Of a DNA stretch of 64,000 nucleotides, positions 43,690-53,228 are shown in pieces; position 1 is the stretch's first letter; every line of letters begins with the position of its first letter. This stretch comes from Chloroflexota bacterium (lineage in GTDB: Bacteria > Chloroflexota > Chloroflexia > Chloroflexales > Herpetosiphonaceae). Under the pieces are notes generated by a model. It was not told the DNA's origin, did not search any database, and saw nothing but the letters and a program-made list of their open reading frames with translations. Position numbers and translations under genes: made by a program. Location: positions 124,001 through 188,000 of the forward strand of contig JAIUOC010000004.1 of assembly GCA_020161265.1 (NCBI GenBank). The letters run 5' to 3'.

Positions 43690-44961
43690 ATGATTAAGGA
43701 ATCTACGCCAACTCAAGCCAGTGTGGCCGAAGCCCCTGCCCCAGCCAAATTGCCACGCGCTCGGCTTTTCCAAATCACGTTTGGGGTTGGCGGAGTGATG
43801 TTGGCGCGGGTGTTGGGAATTTTTACCCAAATTATTTTGGCCCGGCGCTTGGGGGCTGAGCAATATGGCTTGTTCAACTCGCTGTATGCCTTGCTCAACC
43901 CCTTGATTATTCTGGCCAACTTGGGCTTGGATAATTGGCTATTGCGCCAAAGCGCTGATCGGGTGAAACTCAATAAATCGGTAAGCAGGGTATTTGCCTT
44001 GCGTGGATTTGTGCTGGCAGGCTTGTTATTGGTCGCTGCACCATTTGTCAGCATGCGCAGCCCAGAATTTACCCCGCATCTGATTGCCTTGGCTTGTGCC
44101 GGAATTATTGGCGATTTATTGGTTGGCACTGCCGATACCGCCTTGCGAGCCTCGATTCAGGTGCTCAAAGCCTCAAGTCTGCAAATTTTAGTCGCATTTA
44201 GTTTGTTTGTGCCAATTTGGTTTACCCCCAGCTTGCCATTTTCCACGGTGGTGATCTATCGCTGTATTGCAGTGGCCTTGGGTTTTGGCCTGAGCGTCTA
44301 CTATTTGCATGGCATTTTGCGCTGGGTTTGGCAGCCACGCCAATGGATTAAAACGATCGGTGAGGCACGTTTCTACTTTGTCTCTGAGGTGATGGCCTAT
44401 TTGACCTTGCGTGTTGATCTCTTTTTGGTGGCCTTACTGCTACCAACGATCAATTCAGGCATTTACGCACCGCCGCTGGCAATTATCAACAATACCTTTT
44501 TAGTACCCAGCATTACCGCCCAAATCTTGCTACCAATGATCGTCAAGCATCCGCCGCGCTCGCCACTCTATCGCCGTGTAATGAGCTTAGCAATTGGCTT
44601 GAGCATCCTCTACGGCTTGGCATGGTTGGCGCTGCTCACATGGTATTCCGATTGGATTATCAACCTAATGTATGGGCCACAGTATGCTGCTGCGATCCCG
44701 TTGTTGCAAATTATGGCGATCATTCCATTGCTCAAAAGCCTGAATTTCTGTTGGGCGACTTTTATGGTTTCCAACGATCAGCAGCCGCTGCGAGTTAAGT
44801 TGCAAACGATCGGGGCCACAATTAGTATTCTCGGCAATTTTGTGGTTATTCCGTTGTATGGTCTGCACGGCGTAGCCATTATCAACATGATCACTGAAAT
44901 TGCCCTATTTATCTCATATGGCTATGGTGCATGGCGGACCTATAAGAAAGTGATGCGATGA
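43690..44961 (+). CDS. Polysaccharide flippase (Wzx/MOP superfamily)
   Basis: A 423-residue protein with about 12 to 14 membrane helices. A short Ala/Pro-rich cytoplasmic N-terminus precedes GVGGVMLARVLGIFTQIILA and RRLGAEQYGLFNSLYAL, typical of the MOP superfamily of lipid-linked oligosaccharide flippases. It moves the finished repeat unit across the membrane. The ATG at 43690 is chosen; an in-frame TTG is 6 bases earlier. The last 4 bases overlap the next gene. Confidence 0.9.
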   Translation: MIKESTPTQASVAEAPAPAKLPRARLFQITFGVGGVMLARVLGIFTQIILARRLGAEQYGLFNSLYALLNPLIILANLGLDNWLLRQSADRVKLNKSVSRVFALRGFVLAGLLLVAAPFVSMRSPEFTPHLIALACAGIIGDLLVGTADTALRASIQVLKASSLQILVAFSLFVPIWFTPSLPFSTVVIYRCIAVALGFGLSVYYLHGILRWVWQPRQWIKTIGEARFYFVSEVMAYLTLRVDLFLVALLLPTINSGIYAPPLAIINNTFLVPSITAQILLPMIVKHPPRSPLYRRVMSLAIGLSILYGLAWLALLTWYSDWIINLMYGPQYAAAIPLLQIMAIIPLLKSLNFCWATFMVSNDQQPLRVKLQTIGATISILGNFVVIPLYGLHGVAIINMITEIALFISYGYGAWRTYKKVMR

Positions 44962-46265
44962 AGGTTTTATTATTGAATGCGCATTCGCCGCAAAATGCAG
45001 GCGATTTGGCCTTGCTTGAGCAATCGTTGGCCCATTTACGGGCAGCGTTTCCCCATGCCGATCTGAGTTATGTGATCAATCAGCCCGATCCGCCCGAATG
45101 GCTACCCGCCGATGTAGCCTATATTCGGTCGATCCATGAACATAAAACCAATTTGATCAAAGATGCGCCCAAGCCACGGCGTAAATGGCTGATGCTGGGG
45201 CTGGCAATTTGGTTGGTCAGTATCAGCTTAATCTATCGCTGGACACGGATCAAACTCAAGCCAGCCCAAAATAGTGCTTGGCGCGAACTACTCGACCACT
45301 ATTTTGAGGCCGATGTCACGGCAGCGATTGGCGGCGGCTATTTGTATGCAACCAAAGCCTTCGACCTGAACTACGTTTGGGTATGGTTGGGAGTGGCCTT
45401 GCCTGTGCTCATGGGCAAGCCGCTGGTGATGTTGCCGCAATCGTTTGGCCCAGTCACTGGCAAAATCAACCAAATGCTGCTGGCTTGGTTAGTCAATCAC
45501 TCGGTGCAAGCCTACGCCCGCGAAGAACGTTCGCAACACTATCTCTACAGCATTGGCGTTAATCAACCAGTCCATGTGATGCCTGATGTCGCCTTCAACT
45601 GCCCAACCGTCGAGCCAGCCCAAGCCGAGCGCTATTTGGCACGTTGGTGGCAACCAGCCAAACGCCCAGCTTTGGTTGTTGGCATCACTGCGATGGATTT
45701 TGGGATTCAGCACCCAGGTTCGGGGTTTAGCCATGGCCAGCGTTATGAGCAAGCCTTGCTCGATTTGATTCAACAGATCGGCCAGCGTGATGATGTGCAT
45801 ATCTTGCTGTTTGCCCAATGCGTTGGGGCTAGCGAGGCTGAGGATGATCGGGTGGTAGCGCGACGCTTAATCGCCCAATTACCTGCTGATACGCCAATCA
45901 CGTTTATTGATGATCGCCTACAACCAGCGATGCTCAAGCAACTGTATAGCCAGCTTGATCTACTAATTGCAACCCGTTTGCATTCGGCGATTTTCGCCCT
46001 GAGCACAACCACTCCTAGCTTTGTAATTGGCTATTTGCACAAATCGGCAGGCGTAATGCAGATGCTAGGCTTGGCCGATTATCAAATTCCGATCGAATCG
46101 ATCGATAGTGCTAACCTCATTAGTGCTTTTGAACAAACCTTGGCCGCACGTGGCCCGATTAAAACTAGCTTGCACAGCAGCATTCCGGCGCTGCAAAGCC
46201 AACTTGAACGCTTGCCCAGCCAAATTCGGGCGGCGGTTGGCGATTGGTTACGAGGAGCAAAGTAG
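44958..46265 (+). CDS. Polysaccharide pyruvyl transferase family protein
   Basis: A 435-residue protein of the CsaB/WcaK type, which adds ketal pyruvate to sugars. It has NAHSPQNAGDLALLEQSLAH at the N-terminus, AAIGGGYLYATKAFDL, PQSFGPVTGKIN, and a C-terminal half with TRLHSAIFALSTTTPSFVIG, where Arg and His are typical. It overlaps the flippase stop (ATGA). Pyruvylation would give the glycan negative charge. Confidence 0.9.
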   Translation: MKVLLLNAHSPQNAGDLALLEQSLAHLRAAFPHADLSYVINQPDPPEWLPADVAYIRSIHEHKTNLIKDAPKPRRKWLMLGLAIWLVSISLIYRWTRIKLKPAQNSAWRELLDHYFEADVTAAIGGGYLYATKAFDLNYVWVWLGVALPVLMGKPLVMLPQSFGPVTGKINQMLLAWLVNHSVQAYAREERSQHYLYSIGVNQPVHVMPDVAFNCPTVEPAQAERYLARWWQPAKRPALVVGITAMDFGIQHPGSGFSHGQRYEQALLDLIQQIGQRDDVHILLFAQCVGASEAEDDRVVARRLIAQLPADTPITFIDDRLQPAMLKQLYSQLDLLIATRLHSAIFALSTTTPSFVIGYLHKSAGVMQMLGLADYQIPIESIDSANLISAFEQTLAARGPIKTSLHSSIPALQSQLERLPSQIRAAVGDWLRGAK

Positions 46266-46273
46266 CAAACTGT

Positions 46274-47440
46274 ATGCGTAAAATAACTGTCGCTCATATT
46301 ATTACTGGTTTCGCCAGCGCTGAGGGCGCGGGTGGCTCGGCCTTGTTTGGCATCGAAGTAGCCCGAGCTTTGGATAAAAGTCGTTTTCGGCCAATTTTGT
46401 GTGGTATTCATCGTTTTGATGCACCTTCAGAGCAGCGTTGGCTCAAAACCTTAGCCGATGAAGGGATTGAAACGCGGATTATGGTGCATGAACGTAGCAA
46501 GTTACGCTACGATATGGTGCGATTCAGCACCTTGCTAAATTATCTCATCCGTGAACAAACGGTTGATATTATTCATACCCACGTTGAGCGGGTAGAATTT
46601 TTCATCAGCTTGCAAAAATTACTGCACCCTAGCTACTATCCTAAACTTGTTCGAACGTTGCATGTTAATTCAATGTGGGTAACCCGTCCGATGGTTCGGC
46701 GCTTGATGAATATTGTCTATACCCAACTATTCAGCCAAGAAATCGCAATTTCCCAAGCCACAAAAACCATGCTGGATCAGCGCAAGGCTGCCCGGCTATT
46801 TGGGCGTTCAGCGACCGTGATTCAAAATAGCTTGCCCTCAGCTCGCTTGCAACAATTTGATCGCCCGAAACAACATACGCCGTTTAGCCCACCACGATTT
46901 TTATTGATTGGGCGCTTAGAAATTCAAAAAGCCCAAGATATTTTCATTCAGGCGGCAGCGTTGGTATTGCAACAATACCCTGAGGCCGAGTTTTGGTTGG
47001 CAGGCGAAGGCACGCAAGAGGCAGCTTTTCGCCAACTGACAGCCAATTTAGCGATCGAGCATGCCATTAAATTCCTTGGGCCGCGTGGTGATATTCCCAA
47101 AGTGCTGAGCCAGGTTGATGTGCTGGTTTCAACCTCGCGCTGGGAAGGCTTTGCGACAGTAATTTTAGAAGGAATGGCCGCCCGAACTCCAGTGATTGCC
47201 ACTGATATTGGCGGTAATAACGAACAAGTGGTTGATCACGAAACTGGGCTTTTAGTGGAGGTTGATAACCCAAGCGCCGTAGCAGATGCCATGATTTGGA
47301 TGCTTGAACATCCAGCAGAAACGGCGCTCATGGCTCAGCGTGGCTACGAATGGGGGCAGCAGTTCACCATGGAACGTACTGCCGCCCAGTATGGCGAAAT
47401 TTACGAGCGTTTGCTTACGGAGCAAAAATATCAACCTTGA
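46274..47440 (+). CDS. Glycosyltransferase family 4
   Basis: A 388-residue GT-B enzyme, last of the operon. Features are ITGFASAEGAGGSALFGIEV at the N-terminus, LIGRLEIQKAQDIFIQAAAL, and the donor-site stretch STSRWEGFATVILEGMAART followed by PVIATDIGGNNEQV. The ATG at 46274 lacks a clear ribosome site; coupling to the upstream gene 8 bases away may help. Its 3' end overlaps the convergent lipoprotein gene by 26 bases. Confidence 0.9.
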   Translation: MRKITVAHIITGFASAEGAGGSALFGIEVARALDKSRFRPILCGIHRFDAPSEQRWLKTLADEGIETRIMVHERSKLRYDMVRFSTLLNYLIREQTVDIIHTHVERVEFFISLQKLLHPSYYPKLVRTLHVNSMWVTRPMVRRLMNIVYTQLFSQEIAISQATKTMLDQRKAARLFGRSATVIQNSLPSARLQQFDRPKQHTPFSPPRFLLIGRLEIQKAQDIFIQAAALVLQQYPEAEFWLAGEGTQEAAFRQLTANLAIEHAIKFLGPRGDIPKVLSQVDVLVSTSRWEGFATVILEGMAARTPVIATDIGGNNEQVVDHETGLLVEVDNPSAVADAMIWMLEHPAETALMAQRGYEWGQQFTMERTAAQYGEIYERLLTEQKYQP

Positions 47441-47921
47441 GTGGGCCTAAATCAAGTTTTTGATCAACTTTCGCATCAATCACGAGCGTTACTTGATCAG
47501 GGCCAAGTAAAATTTTGTAATTGCTATAAACATCGCCAACGACCACAACATAGCGATGTGGTGGGATGTTTTCAAACACAAAATCACCCTGATCATCAGC
47601 GAAGGTGATCGGGCTTTGAGCAGTGTTGAGCACAAAATTGGTTTCGCCTACTTCATTATCGTAGGCTTCGGCCAATTGCACTTGAACCTGACTATAAGGT
47701 TGGCCGTTGGTGGGATTACTAACATTGCCAAAAACGGTTGCTCGACCACTTTCAGGATCTTTAATTTGAGTCAGATCAATATCTTGCCCGAAGTCGCTAC
47801 GAGTTGGGGTTGGCGGAGCAACCGCAGTTGGCAATGTACTATTAACGGTAGGCGGAATACTCGTATCGCTACAACCAACTAACGCCCCGATCAGTAGCCC
47901 GACCAAAATTATTTTGCGCAT
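47415..47921 (-). CDS. Lipoprotein with carboxypeptidase-regulatory-like domain
   Basis: A 168-residue exported lipoprotein. The lipobox LVGC places lipidated Cys17 after a short signal peptide. A Pro/Thr-rich spacer (to about 45) leads to an Ig-like fold of the CarboxypepD_reg/SpaA type, with RATVFGNVSNPTNGQPYSQV and GDFVFENIPPHRYVVVVGDV. Such domains are structural and found on cell surfaces. Its stop lies inside the end of the convergent GT4 gene. Confidence 0.85.
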   Translation of the reverse strand: MRKIILVGLLIGALVGCSDTSIPPTVNSTLPTAVAPPTPTRSDFGQDIDLTQIKDPESGRATVFGNVSNPTNGQPYSQVQVQLAEAYDNEVGETNFVLNTAQSPITFADDQGDFVFENIPPHRYVVVVGDVYSNYKILLGPDQVTLVIDAKVDQKLDLGPLKVDIFAP

Positions 47922-47948
47922 CGAAAAGCTCCCTCATATAAAATTAAA

Positions 47949-48689
47949 TTAGCGACGGGTAATGTGCAAACGACTCTTATGCTCAAAGCGAAATTCAGCT
48001 TGGCGCTCACGGAAGAAATCGTCAACAGCTTGGCGACAGCCCGACCAACTTTCATAGTCGTCGATCACCAAGATTCCACCTTGGACGAGGTATGGCACAA
48101 TCCGTTCAAGGCAAACCATCACCGAATCATACCAATCACAATCGATGTGCGCCAAAGCTACAGGCTGATCGATCTGTAAGCTATCTTCGTATAAGCCCTT
48201 AACCAAGCTTACCTGATGCTGCTCAATTGGGTAGCCAGCTTCAGCAAAGGCCGCAATCACCTTTTGATCAAGTGCCTCTTCGTAACCATAATAGCGCCGA
48301 TTACCGAGGCCTGGTGATTTTCCAGTGCTAATCACCTCGTAGCGTTGATGGACATCCTGACCATCACGTGCTGACGGTGGTGGAATCATGCCAAACACAT
48401 CGTAAATGGCAAAAGGGCGTGATTTTGCTTTAACACTGGTAATCACAATGGCCGAGCCACCTGCCGCACAGCCTAATTCAAGCATTTGGCCAGCGATTGC
48501 CTGCTGCTCAAGTTGAGTAACTGCCAGCCCAAGATCGATCAAGGCTTGTTGATCAAGATAGGTTAAATGCTGTTGCTGGACATGGGTAATCGCGGTTACC
48601 AAGTTTGGCTGAAGCCGATTGAGTGCACTCAATTGCCAGTGATTGACGATCGTTGACTTAAATTTCTTGAGTGATGTTTTGATTCCCAA
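47949..48689 (-). CDS. TylF/macrocin-type O-methyltransferase
   Basis: A SAM-dependent methyltransferase of about 246 residues. It shows MLELGCAAGGSAIVI (SAM loop), YDVFGMIPPP, AHIDCDWYDSVMVCLE with metal-binding Asp residues, and GGILVIDDYESWSGCRQAVD, all typical of the TylF family that methylates sugar hydroxyls. The start is uncertain. No ATG lies near the conserved region; TTG at 48689 has AGGAG about 10 bases before it, while another TTG at 48737 would add 16 residues. Confidence 0.82.
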   Translation of the reverse strand: MGIKTSLKKFKSTIVNHWQLSALNRLQPNLVTAITHVQQQHLTYLDQQALIDLGLAVTQLEQQAIAGQMLELGCAAGGSAIVITSVKAKSRPFAIYDVFGMIPPPSARDGQDVHQRYEVISTGKSPGLGNRRYYGYEEALDQKVIAAFAEAGYPIEQHQVSLVKGLYEDSLQIDQPVALAHIDCDWYDSVMVCLERIVPYLVQGGILVIDDYESWSGCRQAVDDFFRERQAEFRFEHKSRLHITRR

Positions 48690-48778
48690 AATACGACTGC
48701 TCCTACTGATTGATTCTGAATTAACCCCTCTAAACAAGGCTTAAACCGCCTGATTAACCCAAAAGGATTAGTGGGTAG

Positions 48779-49498
48779 TTAGCGGATTTTACGGGCGATT
48801 AGGGCATAATTTTTGCACATGCCAGCGGCAGTGTATTTATATTGGAGGTCAAGGCGGCTAAATAATAATGATACAACCACCAATAACGGACGCAGCAGGA
48901 GCGCGGCAAAACTTCCGCCAATCCCAGCCCAACCACCGCCATACAAGCGTGGATTGAGTGGCAAACTCCGCACCGCGAGATCAGCCTGATAGGCCAATGT
49001 GCCGTAATAGCCTTCAAGCCATTGAGTTTGCTCAACCTGAAAGCCCGCCTGTGTCAGCTGTTGCTTAAAGCCAAACTGGGTATAACGATAAAAATCGTAA
49101 GGCACTTCATGCTCTTCATAGAATAACGGAGCCGAGAGCCAGAGCGTGCCATTGGGCTTGAGCAGCCGCAGCATCTCGGTTAATACCAGTTGCGGATTGG
49201 GCAAATGCTCCAAAACTTGAGTCAACAAAATCAAATCGTAGCGCTCAGATTCAACTGGCACTGCCGCTAAATCACAGACATAGGTCATCGGCGCATAGGC
49301 CTTATCAACTTGGCAAAAATCGGCTGATTCATAGGTGACATGGCTAAAAAAGCGTTGATATGCACCATCGCCAGCCCCAGCATCGAGCATGCGTTGACCA
49401 GGTTGCAGGCTTTGAGCGGCCTGTTGCACAAACTGCTCAAGATAGACGCGCGACGAATTTTTAGCATAGCGGCGTAAAATTTTTGGCAAAATTGCCAT
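48779..49498 (-). CDS. Class I SAM-dependent methyltransferase
   Basis: A 239-residue protein. GQRMLDAGAGDGAYQRFF is motif I for SAM, followed by DLILLTQVLEHLPNPQLVLT and LLKPNGTLWLSAPLFYEEHE. The C-terminal third has hydrophobic stretches that might touch the membrane. The target is unknown; position beside the TylF-type gene and downstream of the glycan operon suggests a sugar or lipid-linked intermediate. Confidence 0.88.
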   Translation of the reverse strand: MAILPKILRRYAKNSSRVYLEQFVQQAAQSLQPGQRMLDAGAGDGAYQRFFSHVTYESADFCQVDKAYAPMTYVCDLAAVPVESERYDLILLTQVLEHLPNPQLVLTEMLRLLKPNGTLWLSAPLFYEEHEVPYDFYRYTQFGFKQQLTQAGFQVEQTQWLEGYYGTLAYQADLAVRSLPLNPRLYGGGWAGIGGSFAALLLRPLLVVVSLLFSRLDLQYKYTAAGMCKNYALIARKIR

Positions 49499-49622
49499 AA
49501 TAACTTCCTAAAACAATAGTTAACGAACCGTTGCCAAGCATACCATGCTGTTAATTCATCAGCAAACCAATGCAATAACCACTAAACCGATCAATAATCC
49601 CCCGATTAGCCAAGATGGAGTA

Positions 49623-49651
49623 TTGCGATGAGCCTAGGATCTTGTGATACT
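49623..49651 (+). promoter_or_regulatory. Candidate promoter of the surface-protein gene
   Basis: TTGCGA (49623-49628), a 17-base spacer and GATACT (49646-49651). Confidence 0.45.
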
Positions 49652-49672
49652 ATAGCCAGCATAACAAGGGAA

Positions 49673-49692
49673 TACCTAAAAGCGTTTAGGTA
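49673..49692. promoter_or_regulatory. Palindrome in the leader of the surface-protein gene
   Basis: TACCTAAA, a 4-base loop AGCG, then TTTAGGTA. A perfect 8-base inverted repeat 30 bases before the start codon. It may be a repressor site or a stabilising RNA hairpin. Confidence 0.5.
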
Positions 49693-49722
49693 AATTAGCG
49701 GTCTTATCAAAGGAGTTTATCA

Positions 49723-51147
49723 ATGACGTTTGCGAAGCTACGTGTACGGGCAATGATGGTTGCCTTGTTGCTTTCAATCTTTGCAGTCGGCGGTCGGGGC
49801 GTATCAGCTCAAACCAACGCCTATGCAACCGCCTTCACCACCTCGATCACCTACCAAAACATTGGTACTGGCACTGCTAACATCAACTTGACCGTTTACA
49901 GCTCAAGTGGTACACCATCAGCCATCCCAGCCTCAACCTTGGCTCAAAATGGCGCTGGCTCGTACTTCGTTGGCTCAGTCAGCGGCTTGGGAACCACCTT
50001 CAATGGTTCAGCCGTGATCTCAGCTGACCAACCAATTGCAGCGACCTTGGTGCAAATTCCAGCCGCAGCTTCACAAGTCAAGAACCGCCCATTGTCAAAT
50101 GGTTTCTCAAGCGGCTCAGACGTTGTGTTGATTCCAACCGTTTTGAAATCATTTGCTAACTACACCAGCAAGTTTGTTATTCAAAACACTGATTCAGTTG
50201 CCAACGACTTTACCGTTCAATTTATCAACCCAGCCAATGGTGCAGTGGTTCACACCGCTAACCCAGCCAACGTATTGCCAAATACCTCAGTCTACTACGA
50301 TGCTGGCACGATTGCAGCCCTTACCGGAACCTTCAACGGTTCAGTCAAGGTAACCGCTGTCAAGACTGGCACCAGCAATCCTGGTAGCGCTGTTGGTACG
50401 GCTCTCGAATTGCAAACCAATGGTGTTGGGGCTTATGCTTCACAAGCATTCCCAGCAAGCGCCGCTGCAACCAAAGTGTTCATGGCAACATCGCTTTGTA
50501 ACTTGGTTATTCCAAGTGGTGCAACCACCTCGTTCTATGCAGTTCAAAACGCTGGTACTGCTTCAGCAAGCGTCACCGTTACCTATGTTGGTACCGCTGC
50601 TGGCAATCCAGTCAACGTAACCTCAACTGCAACCACGATTGCTGCTGGCGCTAAGGCGAGCTTCAACCCATGTGGTTTGACGCCAAATGGCTTCAGTGGT
50701 TCAGCAACCATTAACTCAACCCAACCAATCTTGGCGATTGGCAAGGTTAGTGGTGGTGGCTTGTACACCGCATTCGAAGGTGCAACCGCTGGTAGCGCTA
50801 AGACTGCATTGCCATACGTTCGCTGGTTGGCTCCAGCTCAAGGTGGCCAACAAACCTTCATCGCTATCCAAAACGTTGGTACGACTGCTGCAACCAATGT
50901 AACCGTCAAATACTACAGCGGTTCAGGCACGTTGCTCGGTACCCACACAATCCCAAGCATTGCTGCTGGCGCTAAGGCTAGCTCAAACCCAACATCAGCC
51001 AGCCCAAGTGCCTCAGGTATGGGTGTTGGTGGCGGTTCAGCCGTGGTTGAAGGTACTGGCGCTCAATTGATCGTGGTTACTCGCGTAACGTCACCTGTTA
51101 CCGGTGGTACCACTGGTGAAGACTACAACGGTATTCCTTTCAACTAG
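49723..51147 (+). CDS. Secreted surface protein with four Ig-like repeats
   Basis: A 474-residue exported protein. The signal peptide spans about 1-29 (cleavage after VSA). The mature chain is Ala/Thr/Ser/Gly-rich and contains four repeats of about 100 residues, each opening with an aromatic or hydrophobic strand plus QN and Gly/Asp (TYQNIGTGTANIN, FVIQNTDSVANDF, YAVQNAGTASASV, FIAIQNVGTTAATN) and ending in GSAxI/V plus a strand. The beta-rich layout suits an adhesin, sheath or S-layer protein. There is no anchor motif. The codon choice is unusually uniform (ACC, GCT, CCA, GTT), as in highly expressed genes. A strong terminator follows. Confidence 0.82.
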   Translation: MTFAKLRVRAMMVALLLSIFAVGGRGVSAQTNAYATAFTTSITYQNIGTGTANINLTVYSSSGTPSAIPASTLAQNGAGSYFVGSVSGLGTTFNGSAVISADQPIAATLVQIPAAASQVKNRPLSNGFSSGSDVVLIPTVLKSFANYTSKFVIQNTDSVANDFTVQFINPANGAVVHTANPANVLPNTSVYYDAGTIAALTGTFNGSVKVTAVKTGTSNPGSAVGTALELQTNGVGAYASQAFPASAAATKVFMATSLCNLVIPSGATTSFYAVQNAGTASASVTVTYVGTAAGNPVNVTSTATTIAAGAKASFNPCGLTPNGFSGSATINSTQPILAIGKVSGGGLYTAFEGATAGSAKTALPYVRWLAPAQGGQQTFIAIQNVGTTAATNVTVKYYSGSGTLLGTHTIPSIAAGAKASSNPTSASPSASGMGVGGGSAVVEGTGAQLIVVTRVTSPVTGGTTGEDYNGIPFN

Positions 51148-51173
51148 GCTTAAAAGCTTCAAGTATTCCCTTG

Positions 51174-51204
51174 GGCCTGCTTCAGCAATGGGGCAGGCTT
51201 TTTT
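51174..51204 (+). terminator. Terminator of the surface-protein gene
   Basis: GCCTGC (51175-51180) pairs with GCAGGC (51193-51198), and TTTTTT follows at 51199-51204. Confidence 0.8.
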
Positions 51205-51215
51205 GATCCAATTAA

Positions 51216-51243
51216 AAACGCCAGTTCGTTTGAACTGGCGTTT
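51216..51243 (-). terminator. Terminator of ilvE
   Basis: A perfect 12-base stem AAACGCCAGTTC/GAACTGGCGTTT with a 4-base loop. On the minus strand a T-run follows, 17 bases after the ilvE stop. Confidence 0.85.
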
Positions 51244-51259
51244 GAGTTGCTGAGAAGAT

Positions 51260-52195
51260 TTAGGCTAAGACTGAGCTATAGACTGGGCTGCACCATTCAC
51301 GCCGCTTAGGATCTTGGCCATGGGTCACAGCATAATACAAACTGCGAATTTGGCTAAAGATTGGGCCAATCTGGCCATTACCAACTGCTCGATGATCAAC
51401 CTCAACTACCGGAGTAACTTCAACACCAGTGCCACAGAAGAAGATTTCGTCAGCAGCGTACAGTTCGGTGCGATCAATCGAACGCTCAACAACGTGCAAG
51501 CCCAATTCTTCAGTTGCCAGTTGTTTGATCACATGGCGGGTAATGCCTTCAAGAATGTTATCGGTAATGCCTGGGGTATACAGCACGCCATTACGCACTA
51601 CATAGATATTTTCGGCGCTGCCTTCGCAAACATGGCCATCTTGGGTCAAGACAATGCCTTCATCAAAGCCATTTTGCATGGCTTCGCTCTTGACCAAAGC
51701 CGAATTCACGTAGGAGCCAGTTGCTTTCAAACGCGCCGGAATGGCATTATCGTCGATCCGTCGCCATGAACTGATGCCAACTTTCAAGCCAGCTTCTTTT
51801 TCGATGTATTTGCCAAAGGGAATTGCCCAAATCGTGAAATCGTCGCTAATATCGTGCAAGCGCACGCCAATGCCTTCAAATGATTTGTAGGCCAGTGGAC
51901 GAATATAGACATCGCTGCGAAATTCTTCGCGGCGCAATAGTTCAAGCGTGGTTTCAACTAATTGCTCGGCGCTGTAGGGTAGGCGAATTTGCAGCACTTT
52001 GCATGAACGTAACAAACGTTCGTAGTGAGCTTGCAAATGAAACACATACAATTGCTCATCGGCTTCGTTCCAATAAGCCCGAATGCCTTCAAAGCAGCCT
52101 GTGCCATAATTCAAGGCATGGTTCATCACGCTGACTTTGGCATCAGCAATCGGCACAATTTCCCCTTTGAAAAAGGCAAAACGATTGGTGGACAT
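51260..52195 (-). CDS. ilvE: Branched-chain amino acid aminotransferase
   Basis: A 311-residue class IV aminotransferase that interconverts Leu/Ile/Val and their keto acids. It has ALNYGTGCFEGIRAY near the N-terminus, RPLAYKSFEGIG, the PLP lysine in ARLKATGSYVNSALVKSEA (written in part), GSAENIYVVRNG and FFCGTGVEVTPVVEVD. Length is typical. It lies 29 bases after the EamA gene in the same direction, and may be cotranscribed with it. Confidence 0.95.
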   Translation of the reverse strand: MSTNRFAFFKGEIVPIADAKVSVMNHALNYGTGCFEGIRAYWNEADEQLYVFHLQAHYERLLRSCKVLQIRLPYSAEQLVETTLELLRREEFRSDVYIRPLAYKSFEGIGVRLHDISDDFTIWAIPFGKYIEKEAGLKVGISSWRRIDDNAIPARLKATGSYVNSALVKSEAMQNGFDEGIVLTQDGHVCEGSAENIYVVRNGVLYTPGITDNILEGITRHVIKQLATEELGLHVVERSIDRTELYAADEIFFCGTGVEVTPVVEVDHRAVGNGQIGPIFSQIRSLYYAVTHGQDPKRREWCSPVYSSVLA

Positions 52196-52224
52196 AGATA
52201 CTCCTTAAACTAGGCAACAACGAA

Positions 52225-53139
52225 TTAGTTACTGGGAGCAGCAACGGTCTGACGACGAAATGGCCATTTGCCATTGACAATGATCACGCCCAGCAAAATC
52301 AAACAGAGGCCAATCAGCATATCACTGCGAATGGCTTCATTCAAAAACAGCCAGCCCCAAAAAATCGCGAAGATTGGCAAAATATAGGTAACTTGGGCGG
52401 TTCGCGCCGCGCCAACCTGCTTTACCAACCAAAAGTAGAGAATTTGGGCGATGCCTGTGCCTAAAATGGCTAAACCAAACAGTGAGCCAAGCGAAACCAA
52501 ACTTGGCATTTGCCAGCTATTATGATCAACCACCAGCGCGACTGGTAAAAGCATAATCGCGCCACTGGCCATTTGCCCAAAAGCGGGAATCAGCGCTGGC
52601 AAGCTGCCAAAGTTGCGCCGCACATACAGCGTGCCAATCCCATACATCGATGAGGCAATGATACAGGCAATTTGGCCCCACGTATCCAAGCTATTGATAT
52701 TACCAATCGAACGCGAAAAGAGATAGACCACGCCCGCAAAACCCAGCACAATGCCAAAGGTGCGCACGCCGGTCAAGCGCTCGGAACGCACAAAGGCAAA
52801 GGCCAAAATTACTGTCCACAAGGGTGTCGTCGCATTATAGATCGAAGCCAAGCCGCTGGCGTTAGCGCCCATTTTGTGCTCGCCCCATGCAAACAAACAG
52901 TACGGCAAGGCTGCATTTACAAAACCAACAAAACCCAGTGAATACCATAGTTTGCGCTCACGCGGTAGCTGAACTTTTTGCCAGCGCAGCACAGCATAAA
53001 TCAACACCGCAGCAATCGCCAAGCGCAAAAACACAAAGGTAATTGGTGGAATGGTTTCTACGCCCAGCCGAATGAATAAAAATGATGCTCCCCAGACTAA
53101 GGCCAAAATTAAGAGAACGCCCGTTTGCCGCAGTGTCAT
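52225..53139 (-). CDS. EamA/DMT-family transporter
   Basis: A 304-residue protein with ten predicted helices in two EamA halves. ALVWGASFLFIRLG at the N-terminus and TPLWTVILAFAF are typical. Family members export metabolites or amino acids. The ATG at 53139 (MTLRQTG) is chosen over an in-frame one 14 codons upstream, since GGAAGGG lies 9 bases before it. The adjacent MocR regulator and ilvE suggest, but do not prove, an amino-acid substrate. Confidence 0.9.
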   Translation of the reverse strand: MTLRQTGVLLILALVWGASFLFIRLGVETIPPITFVFLRLAIAAVLIYAVLRWQKVQLPRERKLWYSLGFVGFVNAALPYCLFAWGEHKMGANASGLASIYNATTPLWTVILAFAFVRSERLTGVRTFGIVLGFAGVVYLFSRSIGNINSLDTWGQIACIIASSMYGIGTLYVRRNFGSLPALIPAFGQMASGAIMLLPVALVVDHNSWQMPSLVSLGSLFGLAILGTGIAQILYFWLVKQVGAARTAQVTYILPIFAIFWGWLFLNEAIRSDMLIGLCLILLGVIIVNGKWPFRRQTVAAPSN

Positions 53140-53228
53140 ACCTAAATTCCCTTCCTTGAAAGCCAGCAATCTATCGATCAACCGAGGCTGAGTAGCGCTG
53201 TTACGGCCTTGTTTTGGAATTCACCAAC

